Of a DNA stretch of 43,324 nt, positions 33,429 through 42,483 are shown one piece after another. The notes beneath the pieces are model-generated. The model searched no databases, had not been told where the DNA came from, and saw only the letters and a program-made list of their open reading frames with translations. The DNA is from Enterococcus phoeniculicola ATCC BAA-412 (lineage in GTDB: Bacteria > Bacillota > Bacilli > Lactobacillales > Enterococcaceae): assembly GCF_000407505.1 (NCBI RefSeq), contig NZ_ASWE01000007.1, forward strand, positions 1-43,324, given 5' to 3'. Both the position numbers and the translations under genes were made by a program. Each line of letters starts with the position of its first letter. Position 1 is the first letter of the stretch.

Positions 33429-36400
33429 GTGAAAAAAACCATAACAATATTTTTTTGCTTGACTTTCGCATTAAGCCCAGTCTGGATGTCCACCGTTGCA
33501 GTTGCAGAGACTGTTTCAACGGATACTTTACCAGACGAGTCATCGACAATAAGAACTGAAGAAACAACCATATCTAATCAATCGTCTACAAATTCATTCA
33601 GTTCTTCAGAATCAAATGAATCTATCGTTGAGAATAAAGTGAAGTCTTCGCAAGAAACGGCAAAAGAGAGCAAAAAAGAAAGTGAAAAGAAAGTTGTGAA
33701 CTTTGAAGTAACTTTCCAAACAGATGCCAAACACAGCTTCTCGTCAAAAAGAGAAAAAATAATTATTGAAAAGGAGGAGGGGAGTCAGCTAGCGATAAGT
33801 GAAATTCCAATTATTGATAATCTAACAGATTTTATTGGTTGGGAAATAAACGGTAGGATTTATTCTGAAAAAGAATTAAGTGAGATTAAAATTGCTAAAA
33901 GTACAACTATTCAGGCAATTTATAAAGAAAAGACGACTAGGTTAGCTACAACAAAAGTAGATAGCTCGATAAAAGATATAATTAGTACAGCAGATAAAAC
34001 GAAAGTAATTGTTGTGCCTGATCCTACTGAGTCAAGTAATTCTTACAAGGAGTATACGGCAAATGAAGCAGGCGTTCGATCAGCATTAAATGATCTTTAT
34101 CAAAATGGTTCAGGTGGGGACTACGTCTTATACATAGGGACGAATGTAACACTATCAGCAGCGACTGTGGCCAAAAATATTCCAACGATAGTTACGGCAG
34201 AAAATGCTACTTTTTATTCATTAGAAGGTAAAGTAGGTACATTAACAATTACAGGAAATCCGGAGGATCCGATTTCTAAAGACATAGCCGTACCTACTGG
34301 AAGCAAAACTTTATCTTTAGGAACAACTATTCATTTTGGAACGTCTGTCCAATTTAGAAATATTAATTACTCAGGCACCGATATGTTTATGAATGGGAAT
34401 AGCCTAACTTTAAATGGTGGTTCTTCAGGGAACGGTTTAACAATTTATGGTGGAACAGATAGTGGAGATGTTACTGGTAATCCTGTTATTACAATAGAAA
34501 CAACAGGTACATTAACCTGGAAGGTGTATGGAGGAAATAAAACAAGTGGGACACTGAATGGAAATCCATCTATCAATGTTAATAATTTTACAAGAACAAT
34601 TAACACTGTAGCAGGTGGCGCAAAATCAGGTACTGTAAACGGGAATATTTTTGTACACATAAATAACAGTGGCGGGACAATCACTAATGTTTATGGTGGA
34701 GGTGAAGGAACTTCAGCAAATCCAGCACATGTCACAGGAAATGTAGAGACCGAAATCACGAGTGATGTGGCGTCAGCCGGCAATAAAATCGGTACATATC
34801 ACGGGGGCGTGGAGTATGGGAATATTCAAGGGTCTGTAATGAATACTATTAGTGGTTACGGTGCGTGGAACAGTACGACACTAGATTATTTTGGTGGATC
34901 TAAATCTGGAGACATAGGGACAATAAAAAATGTGTCAGCTATTACATCAAACCTTGATACAAGTAAATTTTCAGGAGGATCAGCAGAATTTGCTGGTGCA
35001 AATGAAACTTCTGGAACTATCACGGGGAACATTACCAATACTATCAAAGCAGGAACTTGGGGGAAAGGGTCATTTAACCGTATTGATGGTGCGGGAGGAA
35101 TGGGTGTTACTGCAGTCAGCTTAACCACAGGAACGGATGCAGCATATGATGCTATGACAAAAGAAGCACGAAAAGAATATGCAGAAAAAACAGCTAAATT
35201 TAAGGTTTATGGCAATGTATCAACGAAAATTCTTGAAGGAGCAATCAGTAGATCGGCGGATAATACAGGTTTCACCCGTGGAGCTGGTTATGCAGGTTAT
35301 ATAGAAGGGAATACCTCGGTTGAAGTTGGAACAGCCCACACAGATGGAAGCGCTGGAGGAGAAGGATTTGTATATGGTAGCAATGGAGGAGCATATATAG
35401 CTGGGCTTCCTTATTTGAATACAAACAACAGTCGTTCTACTGGTACAGGAGCCTTTGATATTGTTGGTGGTGGAGGTAGTAATGCTGCTCGAGCAACCAA
35501 TATCTACATTTATGGAGATACAAGTGCCGTACTGAATAATGTTTTAGCAAGATGGACGTATGGTGGAGGTTTTTCTGGTGTTATCGAAGGAAATACGTCA
35601 ATGACACTAAATGGTGGTGTGGTGGATACACTTGAAGGAGCAGGTTATACGGGAAAACGGATTTATGGGAATAGCCATGCAACTGTAAATAATGGTCAAG
35701 TCGATTGGTTCTTATCTGGTGGTGGCTGGTGGGATCAAAAGATTGTTGGTGATGTTGGAGTAACCGTCCATGATGGTACTATTAATGCCTCTGTAGGAGG
35801 GACATTTGGCTATACGAATGATCACATTATTACAGGAAATTCAAAAAATTACATCTATGGCGGAGACTTTTCAGGGAAAAACCATTCATCTTCGGTACCT
35901 ACAAAGGAAGCACTAGCTGGTGGTCCAACCTATGCTGGATCTATTTTAGGAGATAGTGAATTGACCATCGATTTGCGAAACTATGCCGGAAAGTTCGGTC
36001 TTCCAACAGGAACCAATATCAGTGGTGGAATTCCTTATGATGGAACAACCAAGTTAGGTACAGATGCTACAAATAAAATAACTTTGAATATTTTTACGAA
36101 ACCAGGATCAGATGTTTTAAATGGCGCTTCTATATACGGAGATGGTGGTCGTACGGCTGGGAATACAAGTAGTGGATCAATTGTCATGAACATACAGGCA
36201 ACAGGATCCAATGTTGGAAACTTTTATGCGACAAACTACTCAAATATTTCTTCTGCAAAAATTCTTAGAAATGTAGAAATGAATATTCAAGGGTCAACAA
36301 GTGTTAACGGAATTTCTGGAGGAAATCAATCTGATAACTTCACGAATGCGATTGTTGGGGCGAGTAGCAATAAAGTATCCATCAATATTGGCCATAATAT

Positions 36401-38315
36401 TGATGGAACAGATGTCTATCAAAAAGAACCAATTAATGTAAACGGATTAGGGATCATTAATTTCACTGAGATGGATATTACAAATGGTACAAAGTTGATG
36501 GCAGTAACTGGAAGTATTAAAAATGGTCTCTCTGCTACTGCGGCATTGCATACAGGAAACTATAACACTTTTGGAGATATTACTCTTTCAAAAGGCGGTG
36601 GGTTTGGAATAGCTTCAACGAATACTTCTGGATTTATCTCAGCTGGGAAGCTGACAGTTAGAGATGAAGGGACAGTAGAGTCTATGCCTGGCACTGGGAA
36701 AATCAATATCTCTGATTTTGAAACACCAGATGAGTCAAAAGATCGCTTAACGTGGATTGCTACCTCTCCGGCAGCGTCGGCAATGGTGGCAAGTAATGGT
36801 ACGTGGTTTGGCTCGACAAAAGCGTTTCAAGTACTCACTGTCAATCCGACAATTAAAAATGCGGAGAGTATCAAGCCAATGAACTTTACAGGCTACGATA
36901 AAACAACCGGGAAAACGTATATCGGAGACAATGATGTAACCAAAGCTGGAAGCGGCTATGGGATCGCTTTACCCGGCTCATTTATTGACTACGAAGTAGA
37001 AACACCAGGTATTGCTGATGGAGACGGGACCATTTCTCATGATGTCACACAAGTAAAAGAGAATAATTTACCTTTGACTTTAGACGCTTGGGGAACAGAA
37101 GTCGCTGGGAAATCAGTGAAAAAAGGTCGATTAGTGATTCCTACAGAACGTGGAATCTTCCCTACACTTACGTTTACACCTGAGACACAAACAACTGGTT
37201 CATGGGTATATTCAGGAAGCATTGTTTCAACAAAGATTGGTTCAACCGATGAAGTGATTGATGAACAGCCAAACTCAGATGCGGTTGATTGGACATCACC
37301 AGATGGAGAATATAGTTACACAGTGAAAGTGAAATATTCCAATAAAGCAGAGCTATCTGCAAATAATGTGTTTATCACAGAACAAGAGGCAAGCCAAATT
37401 ACGTCTAAAACAGATGTGAACAAGTATGTTTCCGTAACTGGCCGTCCGTTCTTAAATGATGACAATATTACAGAGGCACTGTTGGAAGCGATTCGCCAAC
37501 CACTGGCAATAGATGAGGTATCAAGAGCACATAAGATTTCCTATTCATCTGGTATCACGGATGCAAATAAAGTAAAAGAAACGTACAACCTTATTGTTGT
37601 TCGAGATGATTCAAGTATATCGAGTGATCGAAGTACAGCAATCTATGCAAAATCCGCACGATTTTTACTGGAAGAGGCCAATGCATTAGTAGATGATACA
37701 GATTTAAATACACATACATTGGCACAGGTATTATTTGCGGATGGACGTGCATCGGAAAAACCAACAATTGATACAAATGCGTTTGATTCAATAAAAAATA
37801 CCCAGCAATCTGAGTTAGTGAAGAACGTCTCAACGAAATACAGCTACTCCAATGGCACGATTTCTATTGAGAAGGTTGTTAATGTCATGATTGCAGGCGA
37901 GCTGAAAGTGGTAGAAATTCCAAGTGATGTCAATTTTGGCAATCAAATGGTTTCTAACCGATTAAAAACTTATTGGCCAAGTATTGTTGGAAACTTAACG
38001 GTTCAAGACACACGGGGATCTGAAAGAGATGACTGGCAAATGACTGTTGTAGAAACAGCCCCATTAACTTCGGGGACAACGACATTGGAAGAAACCATGT
38101 ATTTTTCTGACGGGGTGGCAGATAGACAGTTAGGACCGAATGCAGTAATTGTAGAAGATACAACCCTTCAACAAGATGGGCAATTTGTCATTTCAGATCA
38201 ATGGGGAGAGACGAAAGATAAAGGATTGAAGTTGAAGGTTCCTGCTGACAAACAGCGATTAGGAAATTATGAAGGTACGCTCACTTGGACATTAGTGTCT
38301 GGTCCTGGGAATTAA
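33429..38315 (+). CDS. Giant secreted beta-helix protein with C-terminal WxL domain
   Basis: 1628 residues. GTG at 33429 follows GAAGGAGGGG; the signal peptide KKTITIFFCLTFALSPVWMS ends near VAVAE. A Ser/Glu-rich stretch and one Flg_new/InlB-B-like repeat (about 88-165) lead into a long right-handed beta-helix-like region (about 260-1200) built of Gly/Asn-rich units of the form VYGG-(n)-GN-(n)-V. The C-terminal WxL domain (about 1495-1628) has DTRG...DDWQMTV, a variant of W-x-L, and the distal LTWTLVSGPGN. WxL domains bind peptidoglycan non-covalently, so this is probably a surface adhesin or matrix component; its ligand is unknown. Confidence 0.88.
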   Translation: MKKTITIFFCLTFALSPVWMSTVAVAETVSTDTLPDESSTIRTEETTISNQSSTNSFSSSESNESIVENKVKSSQETAKESKKESEKKVVNFEVTFQTDAKHSFSSKREKIIIEKEEGSQLAISEIPIIDNLTDFIGWEINGRIYSEKELSEIKIAKSTTIQAIYKEKTTRLATTKVDSSIKDIISTADKTKVIVVPDPTESSNSYKEYTANEAGVRSALNDLYQNGSGGDYVLYIGTNVTLSAATVAKNIPTIVTAENATFYSLEGKVGTLTITGNPEDPISKDIAVPTGSKTLSLGTTIHFGTSVQFRNINYSGTDMFMNGNSLTLNGGSSGNGLTIYGGTDSGDVTGNPVITIETTGTLTWKVYGGNKTSGTLNGNPSINVNNFTRTINTVAGGAKSGTVNGNIFVHINNSGGTITNVYGGGEGTSANPAHVTGNVETEITSDVASAGNKIGTYHGGVEYGNIQGSVMNTISGYGAWNSTTLDYFGGSKSGDIGTIKNVSAITSNLDTSKFSGGSAEFAGANETSGTITGNITNTIKAGTWGKGSFNRIDGAGGMGVTAVSLTTGTDAAYDAMTKEARKEYAEKTAKFKVYGNVSTKILEGAISRSADNTGFTRGAGYAGYIEGNTSVEVGTAHTDGSAGGEGFVYGSNGGAYIAGLPYLNTNNSRSTGTGAFDIVGGGGSNAARATNIYIYGDTSAVLNNVLARWTYGGGFSGVIEGNTSMTLNGGVVDTLEGAGYTGKRIYGNSHATVNNGQVDWFLSGGGWWDQKIVGDVGVTVHDGTINASVGGTFGYTNDHIITGNSKNYIYGGDFSGKNHSSSVPTKEALAGGPTYAGSILGDSELTIDLRNYAGKFGLPTGTNISGGIPYDGTTKLGTDATNKITLNIFTKPGSDVLNGASIYGDGGRTAGNTSSGSIVMNIQATGSNVGNFYATNYSNISSAKILRNVEMNIQGSTSVNGISGGNQSDNFTNAIVGASSNKVSINIGHNIDGTDVYQKEPINVNGLGIINFTEMDITNGTKLMAVTGSIKNGLSATAALHTGNYNTFGDITLSKGGGFGIASTNTSGFISAGKLTVRDEGTVESMPGTGKINISDFETPDESKDRLTWIATSPAASAMVASNGTWFGSTKAFQVLTVNPTIKNAESIKPMNFTGYDKTTGKTYIGDNDVTKAGSGYGIALPGSFIDYEVETPGIADGDGTISHDVTQVKENNLPLTLDAWGTEVAGKSVKKGRLVIPTERGIFPTLTFTPETQTTGSWVYSGSIVSTKIGSTDEVIDEQPNSDAVDWTSPDGEYSYTVKVKYSNKAELSANNVFITEQEASQITSKTDVNKYVSVTGRPFLNDDNITEALLEAIRQPLAIDEVSRAHKISYSSGITDANKVKETYNLIVVRDDSSISSDRSTAIYAKSARFLLEEANALVDDTDLNTHTLAQVLFADGRASEKPTIDTNAFDSIKNTQQSELVKNVSTKYSYSNGTISIEKVVNVMIAGELKVVEIPSDVNFGNQMVSNRLKTYWPSIVGNLTVQDTRGSERDDWQMTVVETAPLTSGTTTLEETMYFSDGVADRQLGPNAVIVEDTTLQQDGQFVISDQWGETKDKGLKLKVPADKQRLGNYEGTLTWTLVSGPGN

Positions 38316-38331
38316 GAGGAGGAAGAAGACA

Positions 38332-38721
38332 ATGAAAAAACTGCTATGCAGCTTTGCACTACTCTTTTTCATAGCGAGTGTTCCAAGTACAGTTAGTGCT
38401 GAAGAAGTTGGGGAATATGATAGTAACGGTGTAACTTCGTTTTACGGAACGTATGAGTATCCAACGGAAGAAAGCTCTGAGGAGATTCCTCCAGAGCCAG
38501 ATAAACCCGTAAAACCTGTTACACCTAGTACACCTGTTGCACCGGGAACCGTTCAAAAAAATACAAGCGGTGTGACCATTTTACCAGCAACCGGGGATGA
38601 TCATTTTAACAAGAGTCAACTTTTGGGCGTAGCTATATTAGGAGTTAGTACACTATTTATTTTGAGGAGAGAAAAACATGAAAAAAACAACCATTTTAAC
38701 AGCGGGAATCATCTTATTTAG
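38332..38721 (+). CDS. Small LPXTG-anchored surface protein
   Basis: 129 residues: signal peptide (1-23, ending VSA), a short proline-rich stretch, LPATG at 84-88, a hydrophobic segment LLGVAILGVSTLFIL and a basic tail. The mature N-terminus (YDSNGVTSFYGTYEY ... PDKPVKPVTP) resembles that of the neighbouring WxL proteins, but the WxL domain is replaced by a sorting signal. RBS GAGGAGG, 16 nt after the giant gene. Its 3' end overlaps the next gene by 44 nt and contains that gene's RBS (GAGGAGAG). Likely substrate of the sortase in this locus. Confidence 0.85.
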   Translation: MKKLLCSFALLFFIASVPSTVSAEEVGEYDSNGVTSFYGTYEYPTEESSEEIPPEPDKPVKPVTPSTPVAPGTVQKNTSGVTILPATGDDHFNKSQLLGVAILGVSTLFILRREKHEKNNHFNSGNHLI

Positions 38722-39436
38722 TAGCTTGTTAGGTGCTACAACAACTTTTGCCGCAGATGGAGGGTCCTATGATTCAAAAGGCGAAATTACGTTTAAAGCA
38801 GGAACAGATAAAACGGATCCATTAGATCCATCGAATCCAGATCCAGATAAACCTGTTACACCTGTTGATCCAGTTGACCCAACAGGACCAAAACCAGGAA
38901 CAAACGGCCCCTTATCTCTTGATTATGCGTCTAGTTTCCAATTTGGTGAACAATCTATTTCAACAGTAGATAAAACTTACTATGCTGCATTACAAACATT
39001 CTCTGATGGTACAGCAGATGGACCAAACTATGTCCAAGTAACAGATACTCGCGGAACACAAAAAGGCTGGGAATTATCTGTGATTCAAGGCGCACAATTT
39101 GAAACAGCGACATCTGATGTTTTAGAAGGCGCAAAGCTATCATTTGCGAATGGAAAAGCCGTATCAAATCTACAAGAAGGGTTAAACGAAACAGAATCTC
39201 AAGCGATCACACCCGTTGCTACTGCAGCAGTGACACTTGTTCCTGGAGCAAAATCAGTGATTATGACAGCTGGCGATAAACAAGGAGTTGCAACATGGTT
39301 ATATGATTTAGGAAAAGATGCTACGGAAGCTGCTACTGCTGTTTCCCTAAAAGTTCCAGGTAAGAGCGTGAAATTAAAAGACGCTTATAGCACAACATTA
39401 ACATGGACGTTATCTGATACTCCTACAGCACCATAG
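38678..39436 (+). CDS. WxL-domain cell-surface protein 1
   Basis: 252 residues. Signal peptide ending TTFAA, then the typical head DSKGEITFKAGTDKTDPLDP, Pro/Asp repeats, and a WxL domain with DTRGTQKGWELSV (proximal WxL) and TTLTWTLSDTP (distal). Attaches non-covalently to peptidoglycan after secretion. Co-transcribed with its neighbours; no terminator is seen before 41186. Confidence 0.93.
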   Translation: MKKTTILTAGIILFSSLLGATTTFAADGGSYDSKGEITFKAGTDKTDPLDPSNPDPDKPVTPVDPVDPTGPKPGTNGPLSLDYASSFQFGEQSISTVDKTYYAALQTFSDGTADGPNYVQVTDTRGTQKGWELSVIQGAQFETATSDVLEGAKLSFANGKAVSNLQEGLNETESQAITPVATAAVTLVPGAKSVIMTAGDKQGVATWLYDLGKDATEAATAVSLKVPGKSVKLKDAYSTTLTWTLSDTPTAP

Positions 39437-39489
39437 AAAAAAACACATAAAAAGTAAAAACCAACGAACATATAAAAGGAAAAGGTTGA

Positions 39490-40311
39490 GTGAAAAAAAT
39501 GAAAAAATTAAGTTTACCATTCGTAGCAGTAGCTATTTTAGCTGTAGCACCTGCTTCAGTATTTGCCGCAGAAGAAAGTTATGATAGTAACGGAGTTGTT
39601 CAATTTATGCCTGGAACAGATCCAACAGATCCTGTAGACCCAACAGATCCAGATCCAGACAAACCAGTTAAACCAATTGATCCAACGGATCCAACAGGAC
39701 CAAAACCAGGAACAGACGGTCCTTTATCGATTGACTATGCGTCAAGCTTTGATTTTGGCTTAAATAAAATCAGCAACAAAACAGAAACATATTTTGCTCG
39801 TGCGCAAACATACAAAGAAGCAGACGGAACAGTCGATCCATCAAAATCAACACCTAACTATGTACAAATATCTGATAATCGCGGATCAAATGCTGGTTGG
39901 ACGTTGTCAGTGAAACAAAATGGTCAATTTACAAACACAGAAACATTAAACAAAGTTTTGACAGGTTCAGTGATTCAATTAGCTGCACCAACCATCAAAA
40001 CACAAGCAACTTCAACTGCTGTAGCACCAACTTCTCCTATTTCACAAGATGCAGGTTTAGTATTGGATTCAGAAGGCGCTTCTTCAGTAGTAGCAGGAGC
40101 GAAAGTTGGCGCGGGTGCAGGAACTTGGGCTACAGCTTGGGGGCAAGCCTCTGATGTTGAGACGGTCACAGAAAAAAATGCAGCAGGCGATGATGTTGAA
40201 GCACAAATTACAAAAACCGTTTCTTTATCTGTACCAGGTAGCACACCAAAAGACGCAGTAAAATACAGCACAACATTAACTTGGACATTGTCAGATACAC
40301 CATCAATTTAA
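39490..40311 (+). CDS. WxL-domain cell-surface protein 2
   Basis: 273 residues with the same plan: signal peptide ending VFAAE, DSNGVVQFMPGTDPTDPVDP head, WxL domain with DNRGSNAGWTLSV and TTLTWTLSDTPSI. The domain carries an Ala/Thr/Val-rich insert (about 165-225) not seen in protein 1. GTG 39490 has AAGGA at 9 nt; ATG 39499 (three residues shorter) is the alternative start. Confidence 0.92.
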   Translation: MKKMKKLSLPFVAVAILAVAPASVFAAEESYDSNGVVQFMPGTDPTDPVDPTDPDPDKPVKPIDPTDPTGPKPGTDGPLSIDYASSFDFGLNKISNKTETYFARAQTYKEADGTVDPSKSTPNYVQISDNRGSNAGWTLSVKQNGQFTNTETLNKVLTGSVIQLAAPTIKTQATSTAVAPTSPISQDAGLVLDSEGASSVVAGAKVGAGAGTWATAWGQASDVETVTEKNAAGDDVEAQITKTVSLSVPGSTPKDAVKYSTTLTWTLSDTPSI

Positions 40312-40396
40312 GGAATTGCATTAGAGTAAAGAAAAAACACTTCAAATGATTTTTATAAAAAACAATCAGACGACTGACTATTGGGAGGAAATATAA

Positions 40397-41143
40397 ATGA
40401 AAAATACAAAAATGTTAGTAGCAACTATCGCGTTGTTTGGCGCAGCAGTTTTAGCTCCATTATCAGCACAAGCAGGAACTACAGGAGATACGTATCCATC
40501 TAAAGGTGTGATTACTTATACACCAAGTACAGATCCAACTGACCCAGTGGATCCATTAAAACCAGTAGATCCAATTACACCGACAAATCCAGATGGAGAA
40601 GATCCATCAGAACCAGGAACAGCTGGACCACTATCTATTGATTTTGCATCAAGTTTCTACTTTGGCGAACAAACTATTACCTCTGTTATAAAAACATACA
40701 ATGCTTTACCACAAGCATACAAAGATAAAGCAGGCACTGATACAACGGGTCCAAACTTTGTCCAAGTAACAGATAACCGAGGAACAGAAGCAGGCTGGAC
40801 ACTTAAAGTGACACAGGATGCACAATTTAAAACAACAAACATCAAGGCTGGCACTGAATTAGAAGGGGCTGAAATTACGTTAGACAACGGAAACGTAGTG
40901 ACTGCTTCCCATTCAACAGCGCCAACAGGTCCTACACAAATCGTTTTAGCACCAGGTGCTGAAACCTTAGTGATGAGTGCAAAAGCAACCGAAGGTGCTG
41001 GAACTTACTTGTTTGATTGGGGAACTGATCAAGCATCAGCAGCAACCAGTGTTTCTCTTGAAGTACCAGGCTCTTCAACAAAATATAGCGATCGTTATGA
41101 AACCAACTTTACATGGGTACTTAGTGACGTTCCAGGGGTTTAA
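40397..41143 (+). CDS. WxL-domain cell-surface protein 3
   Basis: 248 residues. Signal peptide ending LSAQAG, head YPSKGVITYTPSTDPTDPVD, WxL domain with DNRGTEAGWTLKV and FTWVLSDVPGV. RBS GGGAGGAAAT. Last of the three tandem WxL genes; a hairpin of the CATAACT type follows at 41186. Confidence 0.93.
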   Translation: MKNTKMLVATIALFGAAVLAPLSAQAGTTGDTYPSKGVITYTPSTDPTDPVDPLKPVDPITPTNPDGEDPSEPGTAGPLSIDFASSFYFGEQTITSVIKTYNALPQAYKDKAGTDTTGPNFVQVTDNRGTEAGWTLKVTQDAQFKTTNIKAGTELEGAEITLDNGNVVTASHSTAPTGPTQIVLAPGAETLVMSAKATEGAGTYLFDWGTDQASAATSVSLEVPGSSTKYSDRYETNFTWVLSDVPGV

Positions 41144-41185
41144 TGAAAGCAACGGAAGAATCGCGGAAGTTCCATTGAAAGGTCT

Positions 41186-41227
41186 GAGTCTGAGACATAG
41201 CTCCTTGAGCTATGTTTCGGACTCTTT
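41186..41227. terminator. Hairpin after WxL protein 3 (CATAACT-type family)
   Basis: An 18-bp stem: GAGTCTGAGACATAGCTC pairs with GAGCTATGTTTCGGACTC (two G-T pairs) around loop CTT, followed by TTTG. The U-tract is short, so termination may be partial, allowing some readthrough into the DUF916 gene. At 41276, GTAGGACAGACCTGTTCG resembles the R-family head. Confidence 0.65.
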
Positions 41228-41391
41228 GAATCTAAATAAACGGTGATAGGCGTGAGTGGGAACCCTCAGAAATGAGTAGGACAGACCTGTTCGTTTTTCG
41301 AGGAAACGACGTTCGCTCCAATCCAAAGTTACTCTGATATAAAAAAAGCAGGCTCTATTTTTGCATAGTAAACAAAGGGGAAATGAACTAT

Positions 41392-42483
41392 ATGAAACAA
41401 CTTAAAAAAATTATGTGGACGCTTCTATTCATCGGAGGCATCTTGTTCACTACAAGTCCAGGGGTTGCTTCCAAACTGAATTTTGCGGTAAGCCCAGTCA
41501 TACCTGAAAATCAAATTGATAAAAATAAAACATATTTTGAATTATTGATGAAACCAGATCAAGCCCAGACCGTTGAAGTGGAGCTTAGAAACAGCACTGA
41601 TAAAGAGGTCAAAGTGGGGATTCATGTGGCAAGTGCTACAACGAATTTAAATGGGGTAGTGGAATACAGTCCCAACGAGATTAAAGCAGATGAGTCATTA
41701 AAGTATAATTTGAAAGATCTCGTTGAAGTCGAAGAAGAAGTGACCCTAAAACCAAAGAGTGTAATGAATGTTCCACTGAAAATTACGATGCCCAAGGACT
41801 CATTTGACGGGATTCTAGCAGGTGGTATTACATTCAAAGAAATCGTCTCTGAAAAAGCGAAAACTGAAAAAAATGAAGAAACAGGCATGGCAATCAAAAA
41901 CGAATATGCCTTCGCCGTAGGACTTGTGTTAAAAGAAACAGATGTAGAAGTAAAGCCAGATTTAAACATACTCGAGATTAATGCGTCTCAAGTGAATGTT
42001 CGAAACGTAATTAATGTTGGGTTTCAAAATCCAGCGCCTGTTTATTTGAATCAATTACGTATGAACCACGAGGTGACAAAGCAAGGAGAAAGTGACGTTT
42101 TATACAAATCATCTGCGCCGAGAATGCAGATGGCACCTAATTCAAATTTTGAGTATCCAATCGCATTAAATGGCGAAAAGTTACAAGCAGGGAAATACCT
42201 GTTGAAGACAGTTGCTTATGGTGGATTGTCTGATAGCGGCAAGTATGAAGTAAAAGACGAAGAAGGAAACACCGTTCGTTATCTTTATAAATGGACATTT
42301 GAAAAAGAGTTTGAAATCAAAAAAGAAGTGGCGGATAAATTAAATGCCAAGGATGTTTCGATTGAAAAAGAAGATTTCCCATGGCTGTATGTTATTATTG
42401 GCGCGCTGATTTTATTGATCGCGATTCTACTATTGATTTTATTTTTAAAGAGAAAGAAAGACAAAGATGAAGAGGCTAAGTAA
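41392..42483 (+). CDS. WxL-interacting protein (DUF916-DUF3324 membrane protein)
   Basis: 363 residues: signal peptide, DUF916 domain (FAVSPVIPENQIDKNKTYFEL start), DUF3324 domain in the second half, and a single C-terminal membrane helix (LYVIIGALILLIAILLLILF) with a basic cytoplasmic tail. Members of this family bind WxL proteins and, as recently described, hold them at the wall/membrane interface. ATG 41392 lies 11 nt from AAAGGGG; ATG 41383, three residues upstream, is only 2 nt from it and therefore less likely. The sortase gene overlaps its end by 17 nt. Confidence 0.92.
   Translation: MKQLKKIMWTLLFIGGILFTTSPGVASKLNFAVSPVIPENQIDKNKTYFELLMKPDQAQTVEVELRNSTDKEVKVGIHVASATTNLNGVVEYSPNEIKADESLKYNLKDLVEVEEEVTLKPKSVMNVPLKITMPKDSFDGILAGGITFKEIVSEKAKTEKNEETGMAIKNEYAFAVGLVLKETDVEVKPDLNILEINASQVNVRNVINVGFQNPAPVYLNQLRMNHEVTKQGESDVLYKSSAPRMQMAPNSNFEYPIALNGEKLQAGKYLLKTVAYGGLSDSGKYEVKDEEGNTVRYLYKWTFEKEFEIKKEVADKLNAKDVSIEKEDFPWLYVIIGALILLIAILLLILFLKRKKDKDEEAK

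Noticed and set aside
34445-35128. Minus-strand ORFs inside the giant WxL gene
   Set aside because: Antisense shadows caused by the Gly/Asn/Thr codon bias of the repeats; no start signals.
38678-38721. Frameshift explaining the overlap of the LPXTG gene and WxL gene 1
   Set aside because: Both products are complete: sorting signal with tail on one side, RBS and signal peptide on the other. A genuine short overlap is simpler.
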